This document shows positions 24,200 through 37,344 of a stretch of DNA of 64,000 nucleotides, piece by piece (within the stretch, counting starts at the first letter, position 1; each line of letters begins with the position of its first letter). The notes beneath the pieces are model-generated. The model did no database searches and was not told the DNA's origin. It saw only the letters and a list, made by a program, of their open reading frames with translations. Origin of the DNA: Haemonchus contortus (Eukaryota; Nematoda; Chromadorea; Rhabditida; Trichostrongylidae); contig LS997566.1 in NCBI GenBank assembly GCA_000469685.2, forward strand, positions 30,871,496-30,935,495, read 5' to 3'. The position numbers and the translations under genes are program-made.

Positions 24200-24530
24200 T
24201 GGAGAATATAGGGCTTCGAAAAGGGAGTAGAACCGGGGGTTGGACGAGAATGTTACGAAAAAAGCTGCATGGACGGAGCATTCGGACGAGCTCTTCGAAC
24301 GCGCGCCATCGCATGCAGCTGGCTGGAATACGCCGCCCACGTGCAAGGTGTGGGTCCCTGTTCAACTCGCCCGCCTCGGATCCGTATGTCGGCTAAGTCG
24401 GTTTTGTGGCCTTAATTGGGCCCCATATTGACTGTTTTCCGATCTGATGACCTCGCTTAGACTATCCTCAGGGGCCTTGGGTTCATCCAAGAAAAAACCT
24501 CTCTAACCATACTTAACGTGAACTAGGCTT
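24200..24530 (+). mobile_element. GGCACAG-ended DNA element, right end preserved
   Basis: The family order is seen: GTTGGACGAGAATGT, GCATGGACGGAGCATTCGG, ACGAGCTCTTCGAACGCGC, ATGCAGCTGGCTGG, GTTTTCCGATCTGATG. It ends in a decayed terminal repeat AACGTGAACTAGGCTT at 24515-24530. The left terminus was not found. The open frames across it are by-products of the repeat, not genes. Confidence 0.6.
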
Positions 24531-25287
24531 TCACGAAAGGAAATCCGCTTCTGCTTCGATTCGATTGAGGAAATTCTAAGAGTGCGAAGATTAGTTATAG
24601 GTGAGCTATCACATAGTGTTTGAAAGACTTCAGGAAGAGTACCAGGCTGTACAACCTCAAAGTATTAGAAATAATAGGTCGTTGCAAAACTATCTGCCGA
24701 AAATTCAGCAGTGGTTCTGCTTTCTTCTGAGGCGTTCCAGATTGAAAGAACTGCTGTATGACAACACCATCCAAGTGTATCAGCATAACGTATGAAGCTC
24801 CCTCTTCCTTGTTGTTCTCCCATCGAACTTTTTCCGAGAACCGAGGGCTCTAGTTAAGGATGGAGACCAAAAATCTGATGCTCGAGGCAATTAAATTCTA
24901 GTATAGGGAATAGACCTGATGACTGTTTGACAAACGTCAGTATTCAAAAGTGCTGCGTACAAAGAAACTGGCAATAATAATTAATAAATTTGTAATAACT
25001 TCGAATCAAATGAGCGAAAATGTGGTGCTCTCAATGTAGTTGAGTCAATTTGAAATGCAAAAGACAAGGCACTTTCATTAAAAATTGAATGAGGCTGGAC
25101 CACATGTGAAGTCCTAGCCTCTCTTCTACCCAGTGAAAGTTTGGGAGTTCTCAAATTTGCCCTTAGATAGCTCCATCGGAAAGGATTAATGTCATCAACC
25201 TCCCCAAAAGGGGGATTAGTCCTCCCCGCCAAAGCTGATGGGATGGGTAAGTCAATCATACGTCAGATGTAAGAAAAAAAGAAGCAT
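24531..25287. other. No recognised feature
   Basis: Unique sequence between the MITE and the GATA tract, with only short frames on both strands. Confidence 0.5.
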
Positions 25288-25786
<499 letters not shown>

Positions 25787-28700
25787 TACTGACAGATTTA
25801 GTAAATAAAAAAGGAAAGAAGGAAGACGTTTCATACCTTTGACATCTATCCTTTCGCTAAAGAGGCCCTCGGCTCTTGGTAGAAGTCAGCACGATGAATT
25901 CAGAAGGAGTACAGCAGTTTGAGTGGGTTAAGTGGGCCAACTGAGGCCCCATCGATCACGAAGTTGTCACAGACATTCTTTTGTAAACAAGAACTAAAAC
26001 TACATAAATACGTTATTTATCATCACTCCTCAAAAAAGGTGGCTGATGGGCGACTTGCTGCTCTGAGCAACAAACCCCTTCAAGCAGCAGTTACTGCTAG
26101 GAGTCAGAAGTAACTTCTCCAGAGATACCAGGGATCAGTTGGTTGGGTGTTTTTTCTTCAGAGAACAACTCACCAATCAGTGATCTTTGGAATCTGACAA
26201 GTATGAGAGTTTTTGGACAAAGTGCATGCAGTAACAGTAACAACTGAGTAGTGTAAAGGAGGTAAGGGTGTCAAAACAAAGTTAACAATCAGTTAGAGCC
26301 ACTATCCTTGTTACATGTGCCCTCCTCCGATGGAAAAGTTCCTACTCTGGAAATAAGGTGTGAGAGGTGTAGGTTAGAAAACCGACATCGAGTACGTCAA
26401 CCACTAGCTGACGCTCGCTGACGAAAGCCCGGCGTATGATCTTTAGCCGTTCTTAAATGATCCGTTTGAGAAACAATTGACAGCTGTGTTTCTCACGTCC
26501 TGGTTATTTTTTACGACGTCATGTGATATTTTTTGAAAAAATAGTATTTTTTCCAAGGAATTTTAGGAAAAGTAAGTTCTCAAGGAATTTTTCCTCTGAA
26601 CTATGTAGCAGGTTTCGATTCTCCTTGTTACTCTACGTGAATATTTATTATGACTGAAAATTGGCGCTGTTAAGTTTAGCTCCATCCACCCCTTACACTG
26701 CCACTGAAATTTAAGTGAGCAAAAATAAGAAGTTCAGGGGCTGCTTTTTGCTACCAGAGAAGGTGGGATATGCAAATTACTGCGACAAAGTCATCTCAGT
26801 GACAGAACGATACAGTTTGACGACACCAGAGACTTCCACCCACCAAACCCCTGCTCTCCCATCGAAGTAGGTTAGGCCTGTTACACTTCCTGTCTTTAAT
26901 AACGCAGGACTGTTAAGGAATATACCCGAAAATAGGAAAAAAATACAATTTCACGAATTTTTTTGGAATCTGAATGATGGCCAGCTTTTCCAGAAGCTCA
27001 TAAATGAAACGGGATCGGTGAAAAAGCAAGTAAGATGGTATGCTTTGACAGAGATAACGATGTTAGTAACAAAAGTCGAGTAACTACATTTCCACTTACC
27101 CAGTACCCAATGTCGAGTGCGAGGCGTGTTCCCATAGGACACTGATGAACGCTGGGCACTTTGGGATCCACTATTAACTAAAAGGGAGAATGTATCAGTT
27201 GGTTAGAGCGGGGAAATACACCTATTACTTCTTTCAATGGCTTTTTATGTCATCGAAAAAGCAATTTCGAAGCTTTTGTAGGTATTATCAGTGATCTCTG
27301 ATCGCTTGGGGCAGGAGGATAGTCAGTGGTGTCGCTGAAATGATCGAATTCAAGCGCTACAGATGCCTTCCCTGAAAGTTTTCTCGCGAGTAAAATGCAC
27401 GTGTTACAGTAGTCTGAAGGTAAGGCGAAGAAGGGAAGGAGAGTGATTCCAAAACAGTGAATAAAATGAAAGAAATTAGCGAAAAACTTGGGAATGGATT
27501 CCTGTTATCTGGGATTAAGCCTCGATGGGATGTCCAAAGAATGAGGAGGGTAGAAGAATTCTATCTTTCACAAAATTCATTTGAATGGTCAGGTTCATTC
27601 CTCATTGGAGTTCGCTTTCAATGATGGACTTTTGCCCTTTTCCCTTTTTCCCGTTTCATTTCAAATCGCAGTTTCCCTAAAAAGCTCCCAATAACGGAAG
27701 ATTCCAGAACAGCTATCACCACAGCCTAGAAAGATCAAAACAGTTCATAAACTTCAGCAGGGCTCTGAAGCAAAATGTCTTCGCAGCTCTTCAGAAGTTC
27801 GAAACCACCCAGGGCATACTTTTATTCGGAAGAAGGGCCCCCTACCGCAGCTCAAAGTCATCCTGCATCGAGAGCGGGACCAGGGTCAGCTGAGTTTTGT
27901 AGAAAAGTCTTTATTACTACTTTATACAGTCTTTTTCTCAACAAGTCAGTTTGTGATGAGCAGAAAAGATGGCTGATTCGAGAAAAGCGTGGAACATTAT
28001 ACAATATGAAATGAAGAGGTGAAGTCGTGTGATAGAAGCCACCCTCAGTGGGTTCGGGCAAGTGCAACGTTACGTTCGATTTTCAGAATCACGCCGTTGC
28101 CAGTAGGCTCTGAGCGTAGTCAAATGACAAACTCTGAACTATTACTTTCTTGTAAGACAGCAATAATCCCCTTATTACATTTGGTAGGGCTTCAAAGAAA
28201 TCTGTTATAACATCAGCATTATGGAAAATGAAAAGTAGTAAAGTTCATGAGGAAGAGACGTCTAACTGGCACAACAACTCATTCAGCATCTCAGGTTTTT
28301 GAGGTGATCTAGGACGATTTCTTAGGAAAGGTAGATTAACGTGTGAAAATTTAAATAATTAATGATTTTGGGAAATAGGCGATGTCCACTTGTCTATTAA
28401 CACTTAAGTGAAGCAGCCTATAGAAAATGAAATGTACGAGCCACACAATCACTTACGACTTTCCGATGGGACCAAACATCTGCTTAAAAAATTGACTTTT
28501 CTAGGAAACGGAAAGAAAAAAGTGAGGACAGCCATTGCCGTAGTCCTCTGGCACTTGAGTTTCTCTTCATAAGGTGGAGCAGGTCGAAGCGAGCTGTTCC
28601 GAGGAAAGTCCAGGAAATCCAATAATACTGGCGCGTTACCTTTGACGAAAGGATTCAAAAAAGAATAGGGAAAAGACTGCATGTCAACAGGTTTCCAAAT

Positions 28701-28858
28701 CAGATTTTCAGACTTCAAAAAAGACCGTAATTGGATAAGAGGTTCAGTTGGACTTATGTAGCAAGAAGAAATCTTTGGACCCGACGTCATGGTGCCCTGT
28801 TGCTGTTGTGACGCACTCGCTTAGCCCAATAATGGTCACCAATTAATAATAAAGGCAA
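25787..28858. other. No gene recognised
   Basis: Unique, AT-leaning sequence. A 113-codon minus frame at 28449-28790 has no recognisable motif. No repeats of the named families were seen here. Confidence 0.5.
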
Positions 28859-29152
28859 AGGGTAAAGCCTCCTAGAGCTAGTCCATCCTTTCTCCAGGAT
28901 GCGCCCTGCATTCAACTTCCACTCAGAATCGTAGTGTCAATTTGAATGCGTGTGTAACCTACGCAGTGACTAGCGGTAGCTAGCCAATCTACTAGTCTTT
29001 GCAGAGCTTCTATCCTCCTAAACGACTCCGGTGCCACTAAAGCGAACCGGGAGAATGGAAGGCTTGGTTGGCTCAAACGAGTTTCGATACTGGATTTGAT
29101 CCCCGGAACATACGGGTGAAATAATGTGGCATGTGACACTACAACATCTACG
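28859..29152 (-). repeat. SINE-A copy, near full length
   Basis: The copy has GGATGCGCCCTGCATTCAAC, CACTCAGAATCGTAGTG, GAATGCGTGTGTAACCTA, ATCCTCCTAAACGACTC, GAATGGAAGGCTTGGTTGGC and a diverged tRNA-like head near 29090-29150. The 3' tail is GGTAAAGCC at 28860. Box B has mutated. Confidence 0.75.
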
Positions 29153-31225
29153 ACAAACAAACTGACAGTCTTGTAAACAATATCGTTCTTTTTTATTCAT
29201 TTTTGTTTATTCTCAAGAAACCCAAGAATTCTTGGAGGGGTTTTAAAAATAGAAGTGCACTGAAATGGATTTGCTGGCTTAGGGTACCACAGCACTAACT
29301 CCAAACGCTATTTCCAACCCTTCATTTCAGCTAATGATAGACGACTGCTCCAGCTGCACAAATGGTTTCATCAATAAAGCTCTAATGCAGCACGAGCGGT
29401 ACTCTTTTGCTGACTTTTCCTTTCTGTGTAGAAGAGCTTTGCTTCCTTCTCTTTTGAGACGAACCGTACCGCTCTGCACCCAGATGGGAGGAAAATTTGG
29501 ATCTGTAGATTGACCTAACTAGGCTTAGGAGAAAAAAGGTTTTGTCAGGCGCCCATGCAGGAGGGTCCAGGAGATGAATTGTTTTGACGTACCACCTATC
29601 AAGAGCTCTGAACCACTTCCCAGAAAGAAGGGAAAGGTAATGGCGACCGTGAAGTTAACAAGGACCTCGGAAAGAAGAATAACATTATCTCGCCCCCCCC
29701 CCTCCACTTTTTTCATCCCGATGATTAGGTTTGAGCCCGAAAGGTAAAAGTCGTTGTCAGGGAATGGAGAGCAGCTGTGCAATCGCAGACGTCATTTATG
29801 ACACACGTGGTGTCGGATGCAGCTGGTGAGGAACTCAAAATAGTTTGATTGCTGTCATAAGGTTCAATTTGGTGTGACAACTGCCAACGGATGGTTTTGA
29901 GCAACAACTTTATAGAGCTCTTCATCCAGGCTATCAAAATTCCCGTCGTCTTTCTGCAGCGTTCTGCTTTGCAAAGTTCTGATGCACGTCATTTTGCTTA
30001 CCAGAACCTAGGGTATGCGGAGCTCTGAAACGAGACTGCAATACGATCCAACACTACTCGGATTCCAGTCCTACACAAGCCCGTTCATTGACCTGCCTCT
30101 CGAACAACTAAAAATAGATGAAATTGGCCTTTTATCTTGACTTATTACAACTAATCATTGGATATAAATAGTGCAATAACTACGTGATTTGCCCCATATT
30201 TCAGCTGCATCCACGCCTCGCCTCGGTCGTACCAACTTAGTCTCCAACGCCACTCCTGAGATCTGATAAACGGAAGTGAAATCTGCGGTCAAAGAATAGA
30301 GTGCAGGTGCAGGTGTGCAATCTGCATTCAGATATCATTTTTGAAAAGCACGGCACCGTATGCAGCTGGTGGGGAGTTTAGAGTCGGTGTCGTGAGGTTT
30401 AGTTTAGTTTTACCACCTGATTTACCTCTTAAGCCTACCTAGAACAGATGTCTACGGATTTTTCCAAGTGCATACTGCATCAAGTAGAAAAATCCAAATT
30501 TTCGCATGATAACGATATCAAATAAAGAGATTTTAGCAGTTATTTCGCTATAATACGACCCATGGGTGAAAGAACACGGATTCGGTCATCAACTGCCCGA
30601 ACAGGATAATATAAGTGGGGAGAAAAAAGAAACTCCAAAGGAAACAGGGAAGAAAATTTAGGAAAGGCAAATTAAAAAGAGTTCCGATTGTTTTAGAATT
30701 ATACCAACTGAATTGCTAATTAGGCTTTCATGTGGGAAAGAGCACTTTTACTGGAGTATTGCTCTGTTTGGATAATAAATACGATGCAGGCTGGAATGCC
30801 ATTCAGGACGAGTTGCGGGTAATCACTCGAGGAAAATTCTGAGCCATCAATTCGATAGTTTCAGGGAATAGGGCTGGTAGAGCTACGAAAATAAACGGAT
30901 TCTGATTCTATCCCTCAACTTCTCCATTTGCTCAGTTAGGTAGTCCAGTCGCTGAATAGTTCAAGCCATCTTACTTTATGAGCAATACTTCGGGCTGAAG
31001 AACCTAAATAAAGTGTGTTAGAGGTGCCTCTAAAAGCATGTAGAATGCTAAGCCCCACCCACTTGATCTTAAAAGGGTTTGGAGGCCCATATAGCTTCAG
31101 TGAAGGTTGCAAAATTTCTCAGGTACACCCTAGAGATCATGACATCAGCAAGATCTTGCTAGGGATCAGCTAGGACGATCCCGCGAGAGAAATGCACAAT
31201 CTGGAATAGAAGCAGTGAGATTATA
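29153..31225. other. No gene recognised
   Basis: A run of about ten C lies at 29693-29702. The rest is unique sequence up to the transposon at 31226. No exon-like segment could be supported. Confidence 0.5.
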
Positions 31226-31566
31226 CAGTGTGTTTCAAAAGTATGTGCACACCTAACATTTTGTTTTTTTGAGAATACCATTGCTTTCTGTAACCTGTGA
31301 CCTTCACCATTCAATTCCTTGTGTGCGATAACCTACGAACACTTTCTCTGAGAAAACATTGTAGTTGCTAACATAATTTTTTATTAAAGAAAAATTTCTC
31401 CTTTGTTTCAAAAGTATGTGCACACTTAGCAAAAAAACAAAAATATAACCGAGATCAGGAATCAATAGGGTCACCTAAATTTCTGAAGAGGTTATCGACT
31501 ACGAGGAATCGCTTGAAAATGGTCTCGTTACGGTAGGTTCTTTAGTTACCTTTGAAATGAAAAATT

Positions 31567-31892
31567 TTGAGTGTGCACATACTTTTTGAACGGCGACTGG
31601 GCCGCTCTTTTTCATACATTGCTAGATTCACTCGAGACCCTGGAAGCTATCGCCCACAACCTTTTCCTGGCCGTCCACGTATTTTGATTGTTCAAGTCAA
31701 CAGGATAAAAGCCCGTCTTGTGGCGAATACTTCTCTGTCTGTGAGTCAGATCCGACCTCAGATGGGTTTACCAGTCTCGCGTGCGACCGTTTGGCGCTCT
31801 ACCCGCTCTGATGAGTATATCACACGAGAGACCATGAAGAAGGCTACTCGACTCAGTAGTCGCCACAAGCTGACAAGGCTGGAGTTTGATCG
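31567..31892 (+). pseudogene. Inverted copy of the transposase N-terminal region (left arm)
   Basis: On the plus strand this repeats the HTH segment of the right arm with substitutions, for example LIVQVNR against LIAQVNR and RPQMG against RAQMG. It ends at HKLTRLEFD, where homology stops. It continues open into antisense spacer sequence, which is an accident of the junction. No catalytic residue is present on this strand. Confidence 0.85.
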
Positions 31893-32454
31893 CGCAGACC
31901 ATCAAAGAGCCTTCTCCGAAATTCCTTCTCGAAAACAAAAGTGGCTTCCGGTGAAGGTCCCCATAGTAATGATGAAATCCATCCGGCCCATCTACATTGA
32001 ACTTCTTTTGATCATAGAAGATCACCTAAGAACAAAATGGGTACAACACGTTGTTTATTCTAAAAGTAGGAAAATCCTGAAAATTCTTGAACAACCGTAC
32101 CTCGTCCCATGAAGTTGCCATGTTCCCACGAGCAAACTCCAGCCTTGTCAGCTTGTGGCGAGTACTGAGACGAGCAGCCCTTTTCATCATCTCTCGTGTG
32201 ATATACTCATCAGAGCGGATAGAGAGCCAAACGGTCGCACGCGAGACTGGTAAACCCATCTGAGCTCGGATCTGGCTCACAGACAAAGAAGTATTCGCCA
32301 CAAGACGGGCTTTTCTCCTGTTGACTTGAGCAATCAAAATACGTGGACGGCCAGGAAAAGGTTGTGGGCGATAGCTGCCAGGGTCTCGAGTGAATCTAGC
32401 AATGTATGAAAAAGAGCGGCCCAGTCGCCGTTCAAAAAGTATGTGCACACTCAA
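31893..32454 (-). pseudogene. Tc3-like transposase, truncated in the catalytic domain (right arm and spacer)
   Basis: The N-terminal HTH region contains GRSFSYIARFTRDPGSY, GRPR and SVSQIRAQMGLPVSRATVW, then HKLTRLEFARGNMATSWDE. A 75 bp intron (32026-32100, GTACGG...TTCTTAG) joins this to VIFYDQKKFNVDGPDG, RRNFGEGSLMVCA. That matches the Tc3-type region around the first catalytic Asp (FSDEKKFNLDGPDG) and the RRNFGGGTVMVW block. Sequence then switches into the inverted left arm, so the second Asp and the last acidic residue are absent. It cannot encode an active transposase. Confidence 0.88.
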
Positions 32455-32794
32455 AATTTTTCATTTCAAAGGTAACTAAAGAACCTACCGTAACGAGACC
32501 ATTCTCAAACGATTCCTCGTAGTCGATAACCTCTACAGAAATTTAGGTGACCCTATTGATTCCTGATCTCTGTTATATTTTTGTTTTTTGCCAAGTGTGC
32601 ACATACTTTTGAAACAAAGGAGAAATTTTTCTTTAATAAAAAATTATGTTAGCAACTACAATTTTTTCTCAGAGAAAGTGTTCGTAGGTTATCGCACACA
32701 AGGAATTGAATGGTGAAGGTCACAGGTTACAGAAAGCAATGGTATTCCCGAAAAAACAAAATGTTGGGTGTGCACATACTTTTGAAACACACTG

Positions 32795-33371
32795 TAGTCT
32801 TTGAAAAGTGACCCGAACAGAAAATATGTGCATGACAAGGATAAAGAAGCTCTTGCGACCAACAAAGCCCTGTAATGCTTCAGTTTAATAGTGGGTAGGC
32901 TTCCCAAGTCGAGGCGGCTGATTGACATGACTTGTAAATAGCCTCAGCACAGTTTGAGGATCACTTCCTTACAAAGATCTCGAAGTCTCTGTACTCCAGT
33001 CGGTTAGCGGGACGGTAGAAGTGCAAACACAGACAAGCCAGCAAGATAAAAAGATCGGTTCCCGGCTGATTTCTGGAAGGGCGGCGTGATCGAAGGCATG
33101 GCTCAACCATGTTGATCGCCTGTAGGATTGTCGATCTCTCCCATAATTGCCAATCGGCCGTAAAGTAAATGAAAACTGGGCAAACGTGGCGATGAATCAG
33201 AAGAAGGTGATAATAAAATAGTTTATGAAGTCACAAACAGATAGTCGGAAGCCTCGCTAAGCAAGCGTAATGTCTAGTCACAGGCCGTTCGAAAGTGTCT
33301 GCTAAAAATTTCGTAACAGGCCAGGTTTTCGTAGAATGTTCTAGAGTTTTCCGTAGAATTGCCATAGGAAG
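32795..33371. other. No recognised feature
   Basis: Short unique sequence between two DNA elements. No coding or RNA signal was seen. Confidence 0.5.
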
Positions 33372-33780
33372 GCCCGGGGGGCGCGCGATTCACGCGCCAA
33401 TATAATGAGGTCATCGCGCACGCAGCACCGTTTCAGTACCTTCCTGTTGAGATGGACTAAATAAATTTGCAGTAGTTCACGGCTTCACCATGAATAGAGC
33501 AAATCTCTTTACTATAGCAAAAAAAGCCTTTTCGAAATTGAGAATTCACCTCATAGGTCAACAATTTACTTGCCAAACGTTCAAAATAAGACTAACTTCA
33601 ATTTTTTCGATCCTAGTAAACGCAATCCATCTGTAAACGTGCATAGTTGGTCATTTCTTTACTTATTCTACTTATAAGTTCTTATAACTTCCGTTGTGAA
33701 GGTAAGAATGATGTTTTAGCGTGTTTTGTCCGATGACCTCATTATATCGGCGCGTGAATCGCACCACACCCGGAAGGCCC
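33372..33780. mobile_element. Inverted-repeat element with GC-rich ends (MITE-like)
   Basis: The left end holds GCGATTCACGCGCC followed by ATATAATGAGGTCATC (about 33386-33415). Its reverse complement, with one change (GATGACCTCATTATATCGG then CGCGTGAATCGC), lies at 33732-33763. Outside these both sides hold GGAAGGCCC-like words in opposite or diverged order. The roughly 315 bp core is AT-rich and non-coding. TIR length of 30-45 bp and small size fit a non-autonomous DNA element of unknown superfamily. Confidence 0.7.
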
Positions 33781-36700
33781 TACCCACTTCTATGGGCATA
33801 ACATATCCGACCCCCTTTTCATAACCTATTAGACCCCATGATGGCCCCACGATCCTCCCATATTCGACACATTCTTCTTTACAAGCACGACACTAGGAAG
33901 CTGAACCTGAAGCGGTATCAAGTATTTGCCGTTAGAGCTCCATCTAGGCCCTTCTGTCTGAATTCCGTTTCAACACTTAAACGCAGGAAACAGGAAGGTC
34001 TAAGGAGACTCCCGATCTCCCCTGATCTGGCCATGCGACTGCAATATCAAGATATCTCAGGATATGTTATGCGTTTACAAAGCGGTAGTATCCCATTATA
34101 GTATTTCTATGGGTTTTCCGGAATATTCCAGACGAATCTAGACTTTTGTGAGATTTTGGCAGACACCTTCTCCTATAATGAAGTGTTCTCTAAGTTTATT
34201 CGAAGACAAAACCCCCAGACTGCACTAACTTGTAACTCCTTCAGCCGACCGAAGTCAGAATTTGAACTATAGAGGTGAGGAAAATCATGAAATGCTCAAG
34301 AAGTACCAATCTCTCAGGGTATGCTGCAAAACGCTGTCCAACAGAAAATGTCGGGAACGATCGAGGAAGCATTTTCTCACAGCAAGGACTTAAAAACGAA
34401 AGGACCTCAAAATCTTTGCCTTTTTCGCTCAGTATTGGTACCGAGCAAGCAAAATTCGACAAAGCCTGATTAAGAACATTTAATCCTGTGGAACTTGTAG
34501 GAGTTGTAAGGTAATCATCTGATGACCGCGATATTTACACCCATAATTAATAATAAACAATTGCAACAATAAAAGTCCCACAGCAAGCAATCTCGCTAAC
34601 TACTTCAATCGCCGCTGACTCCATATGTGGAATGGATTATTAAATGACCTGCTGCAGCTATTGCAATCTGCTGCTGCGACTAATCGAAGGTTTTAGCGCC
34701 TCTCATGAGCGAGAAATGACGAATTTCTTTTCCCCATCGGGAAAAAAACTGTCTCACCCGAAATACTACGTCTGGGAAAACAAAATGAACCTGAGGATCG
34801 CGATAGTTCAAGCTCCGGTTAGAATAAAAGTTAAAAAGGAAAAAAGAAAAATCTGGGAGCTAAATGATCTGAAGAGCCGGTTGCAGAAAATATGGGAAGA
34901 AGGAGGCTGCACCGGGTAGTTCTGAAACTTTTTTCGACAATCAAAGGACGACATTACCATTGTTTAAAGGTATGCGGTCAGTGCCCATGGATAGTCTCCG
35001 AAGTGTTTTTAAGCATTGGTTGGGCGTTAATTGGGTCGATGGAAATTCATGGGAAGATCACGCAGAAAGATGTTCATAAAATAAAATATCAGTGGGACCG
35101 GATCATAAGGCAAACTTAGAAAGAAACCAGAATAAAGAAACTCGAGGAGAACCAAACTGAGTGTCCCCCTGGCGGAGCTTCCAGGGGTGATCCACAGATT
35201 AGTGCAGAAGGCGCCACCCGACAAAATGGCGATCGGAAAGAGGTCTCGTCCAATGGGTATGAACAGCTAGATGGGGAAGAGATGACGAGATTGTTCAGAA
35301 GGAAAGGTGTTTCCTGTAATTTTGGGCTCCCGAACATTTTCAGCTACGGATCTCTCAACTAGGCCAGGATAAATTGATGATTTGATCCTGACCTGCTCGC
35401 TTACCTTAACTACTCCCCCCGTCTGACCACTGTTACCTCGCAGCACACTTCCCCTCCATTACTGGGGAAGCCTCATCTATCAGGACTCTGTAGCCCTTTA
35501 GGTACAAGTCTAATTCTCTATACATCACCACTAAAAAGCAGGCCCATGTTCTTCGCTCTCTCCCTCCCCTAATCCCTCGGTGTAGGATGACTGATAGGTG
35601 CCCGGGAAGGCCGAAAACTCCCAGACACCCACCAAAACTAGTAAGATGAATTACGAACCCACTTTTTCATTACTCTTACGAGTAGTTCTAAGCAAGTCGC
35701 CTATATTAGAAATGGTATTCAGGGTAAAGATACGAAACGAGATATGGATGGAAGCTGACTGAAGTAGTCGAGTAGTGGAGTGGTCTGCCAGCTGTTCACA
35801 AGTCGTCAACGCGCCAGTTAAACGAAAGCTAATTTCCTCCTCGAATTCACTACTCGGGCGCGTCCCTCCCGTTCCATCCCCTCTATTTGACGTGATGTTT
35901 TTGTTTTCCAAAATGAAACTCGGAGAGATGCTTCATCAGACATACAAATCGAATTAAATCGTGTTTGAACTTCGTTGAAAATGCCCACATCAGGAGGGAT
36001 GCTGACACATCCCAAAGTGACATTCCTGCTGTCAATTTAGGTAGGGTGAATAGTATGGAAAAGGAGAGGCAGAAGTTAGAATTAGCCAGGCCATCGGGCT
36101 CACGGCTCCATAACGAGCTTTTTGGCTGAAGCTTATTGGTTCCACGGTTCACTACCTTTCACTCAGCGTCCGCATATACCACTGTAGTCCCGATCTTCCC
36201 TGTTGGCATTCTTACTAGTAATGGAAGCTTGTAGATGGCGATTATAGATGAGGTGGCTCATGAAACCGATAGCAGAAGTCAGTGGACAAGGACAGAATCT
36301 CTGAGATCTTGGAGTGCTATAAATCACAAGTGGGCTTCGATGCAAGAAATGCTCCTTAGACACCAGTTCTTCCACCTGCTAAATCTACCCTTTGTCCTTT
36401 TACTCTAGCCCCTCGAAGGCTGGTAACCCCTATTCAGTAGCCCTGATACTTCAGGTGAACGCCTGGTGACACTACGTGACAGAAGACACCGTGAATGAGT
36501 AATGTAGGTAGGCACGGAGAGAATACAAGCTGAGTGGAAAATATGGAATCTAGAATGCTCATATGGAATATGGGCACGCTTTTTGGAGCCCTCTTCCTAC
36601 CGTAAACCATCAGTCCTCCATTTATAGCTCTGTGTCCAGGCGAACTTTCGGATCCAAACAGTGCCACAGAACAGCCGGCTGCCTCCACGGACTTATAGCT

Positions 36701-37344
36701 GAGTTCTAAAGTCAAGCTGCCTAGTATCTTCCTGAAAAATTCGAGCCCAGCCAAGCAGGACAGCTGACCTATTCACCCTTCCCATATAGGCACAAAATGT
36801 CTCATCAGGTGAACTTTCGGCCGGGCTTTTTCCTCCCTAGCGGACTGCTTGGCACTTTCGTTTTCATACTTTATCCACTTATTGAGCACACTGCTTCTGG
36901 GACAACTATTGAGTCCTTTTCCCCTAATGGTTTATGTCCCATAAAGCAACATTCTGTGAAAGCTGGTTGGTTGTTTTGTCTTCACTTTTTCCCGTCCAGA
37001 CGTGGGCGATGACATCTGAAATTAGTCAACTAAAAGATTCAAAGAGTTCCTGGAAATTGCAGTTGACAGCTTGACGGAAAAAAAGGTGGCTCCAGACAGG
37101 TCACGCTACTTCCAGGAAAGCAATCACTAAAAAACTGCTGGTTGACGGAGCTGGCAGTGATATTTACGAGAGAAGTTGGTAGGGTGACAAGTGCTTGCTA
37201 CTCCTTGCTCATGAAAGAATCAGTCATTCGGTGATCCGCCAACGATTTGCTTCCAACATCATTTTTCCATTCTCTAGGAGCAGGTTGATTCCACGCTTAT
37301 GGAGCCTTTCATAATTCATGGGACATGTTCAGAGCAGGAGATGG
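33781..37344. other. No gene recognised
   Basis: Small frames on both strands include a 98 bp segment at 36601-36698 (-) that lies between a CAG and a GTAGG. It is too short and unfamiliar to call an exon. A Lys-rich frame at 34644-34919 (+) also shows no known domain. Confidence 0.45.

Larger units (their letters stand above)
31226..32794. mobile_element. Palindromic (foldback) Tc3-like transposon derivative
   Basis: The ends CAGTGTGTTTC and GAAACACACTG are flanked by TA on both sides (31224-31225 and 32795-32796), the normal Tc1/mariner target duplication. Left arm 31226-31892 and right arm 32129-32794 are inverted copies, each carrying the outer repeat and the transposase N-terminal DNA-binding region. 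The 236 bp spacer holds an intron and the first part of the catalytic domain. A 21-mer, GTTTCAAAAGTATGTGCACA plus C, recurs six times with slight variation and in both orientations (31232, 31405, 31571, 32430, 32595, 32768). These are likely multiple transposase-binding sites. The arms differ at scattered positions, so the palindrome is old rather than a simple read artefact. Confidence 0.9.

Noticed and set aside
31567..32112. 181-codon plus frame as a transposase gene
   Set aside because: Only the first part (to about 31892) is transposase. The rest is the antisense of the spacer and of the catalytic fragment, so it is an accident of the inverted junction.
36601..36698. 98 bp putative exon with SVEAAGCSVALFGSESSPGH
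   Set aside because: Splice-like signals are weak, no neighbouring exon was found, and no family is recognised.
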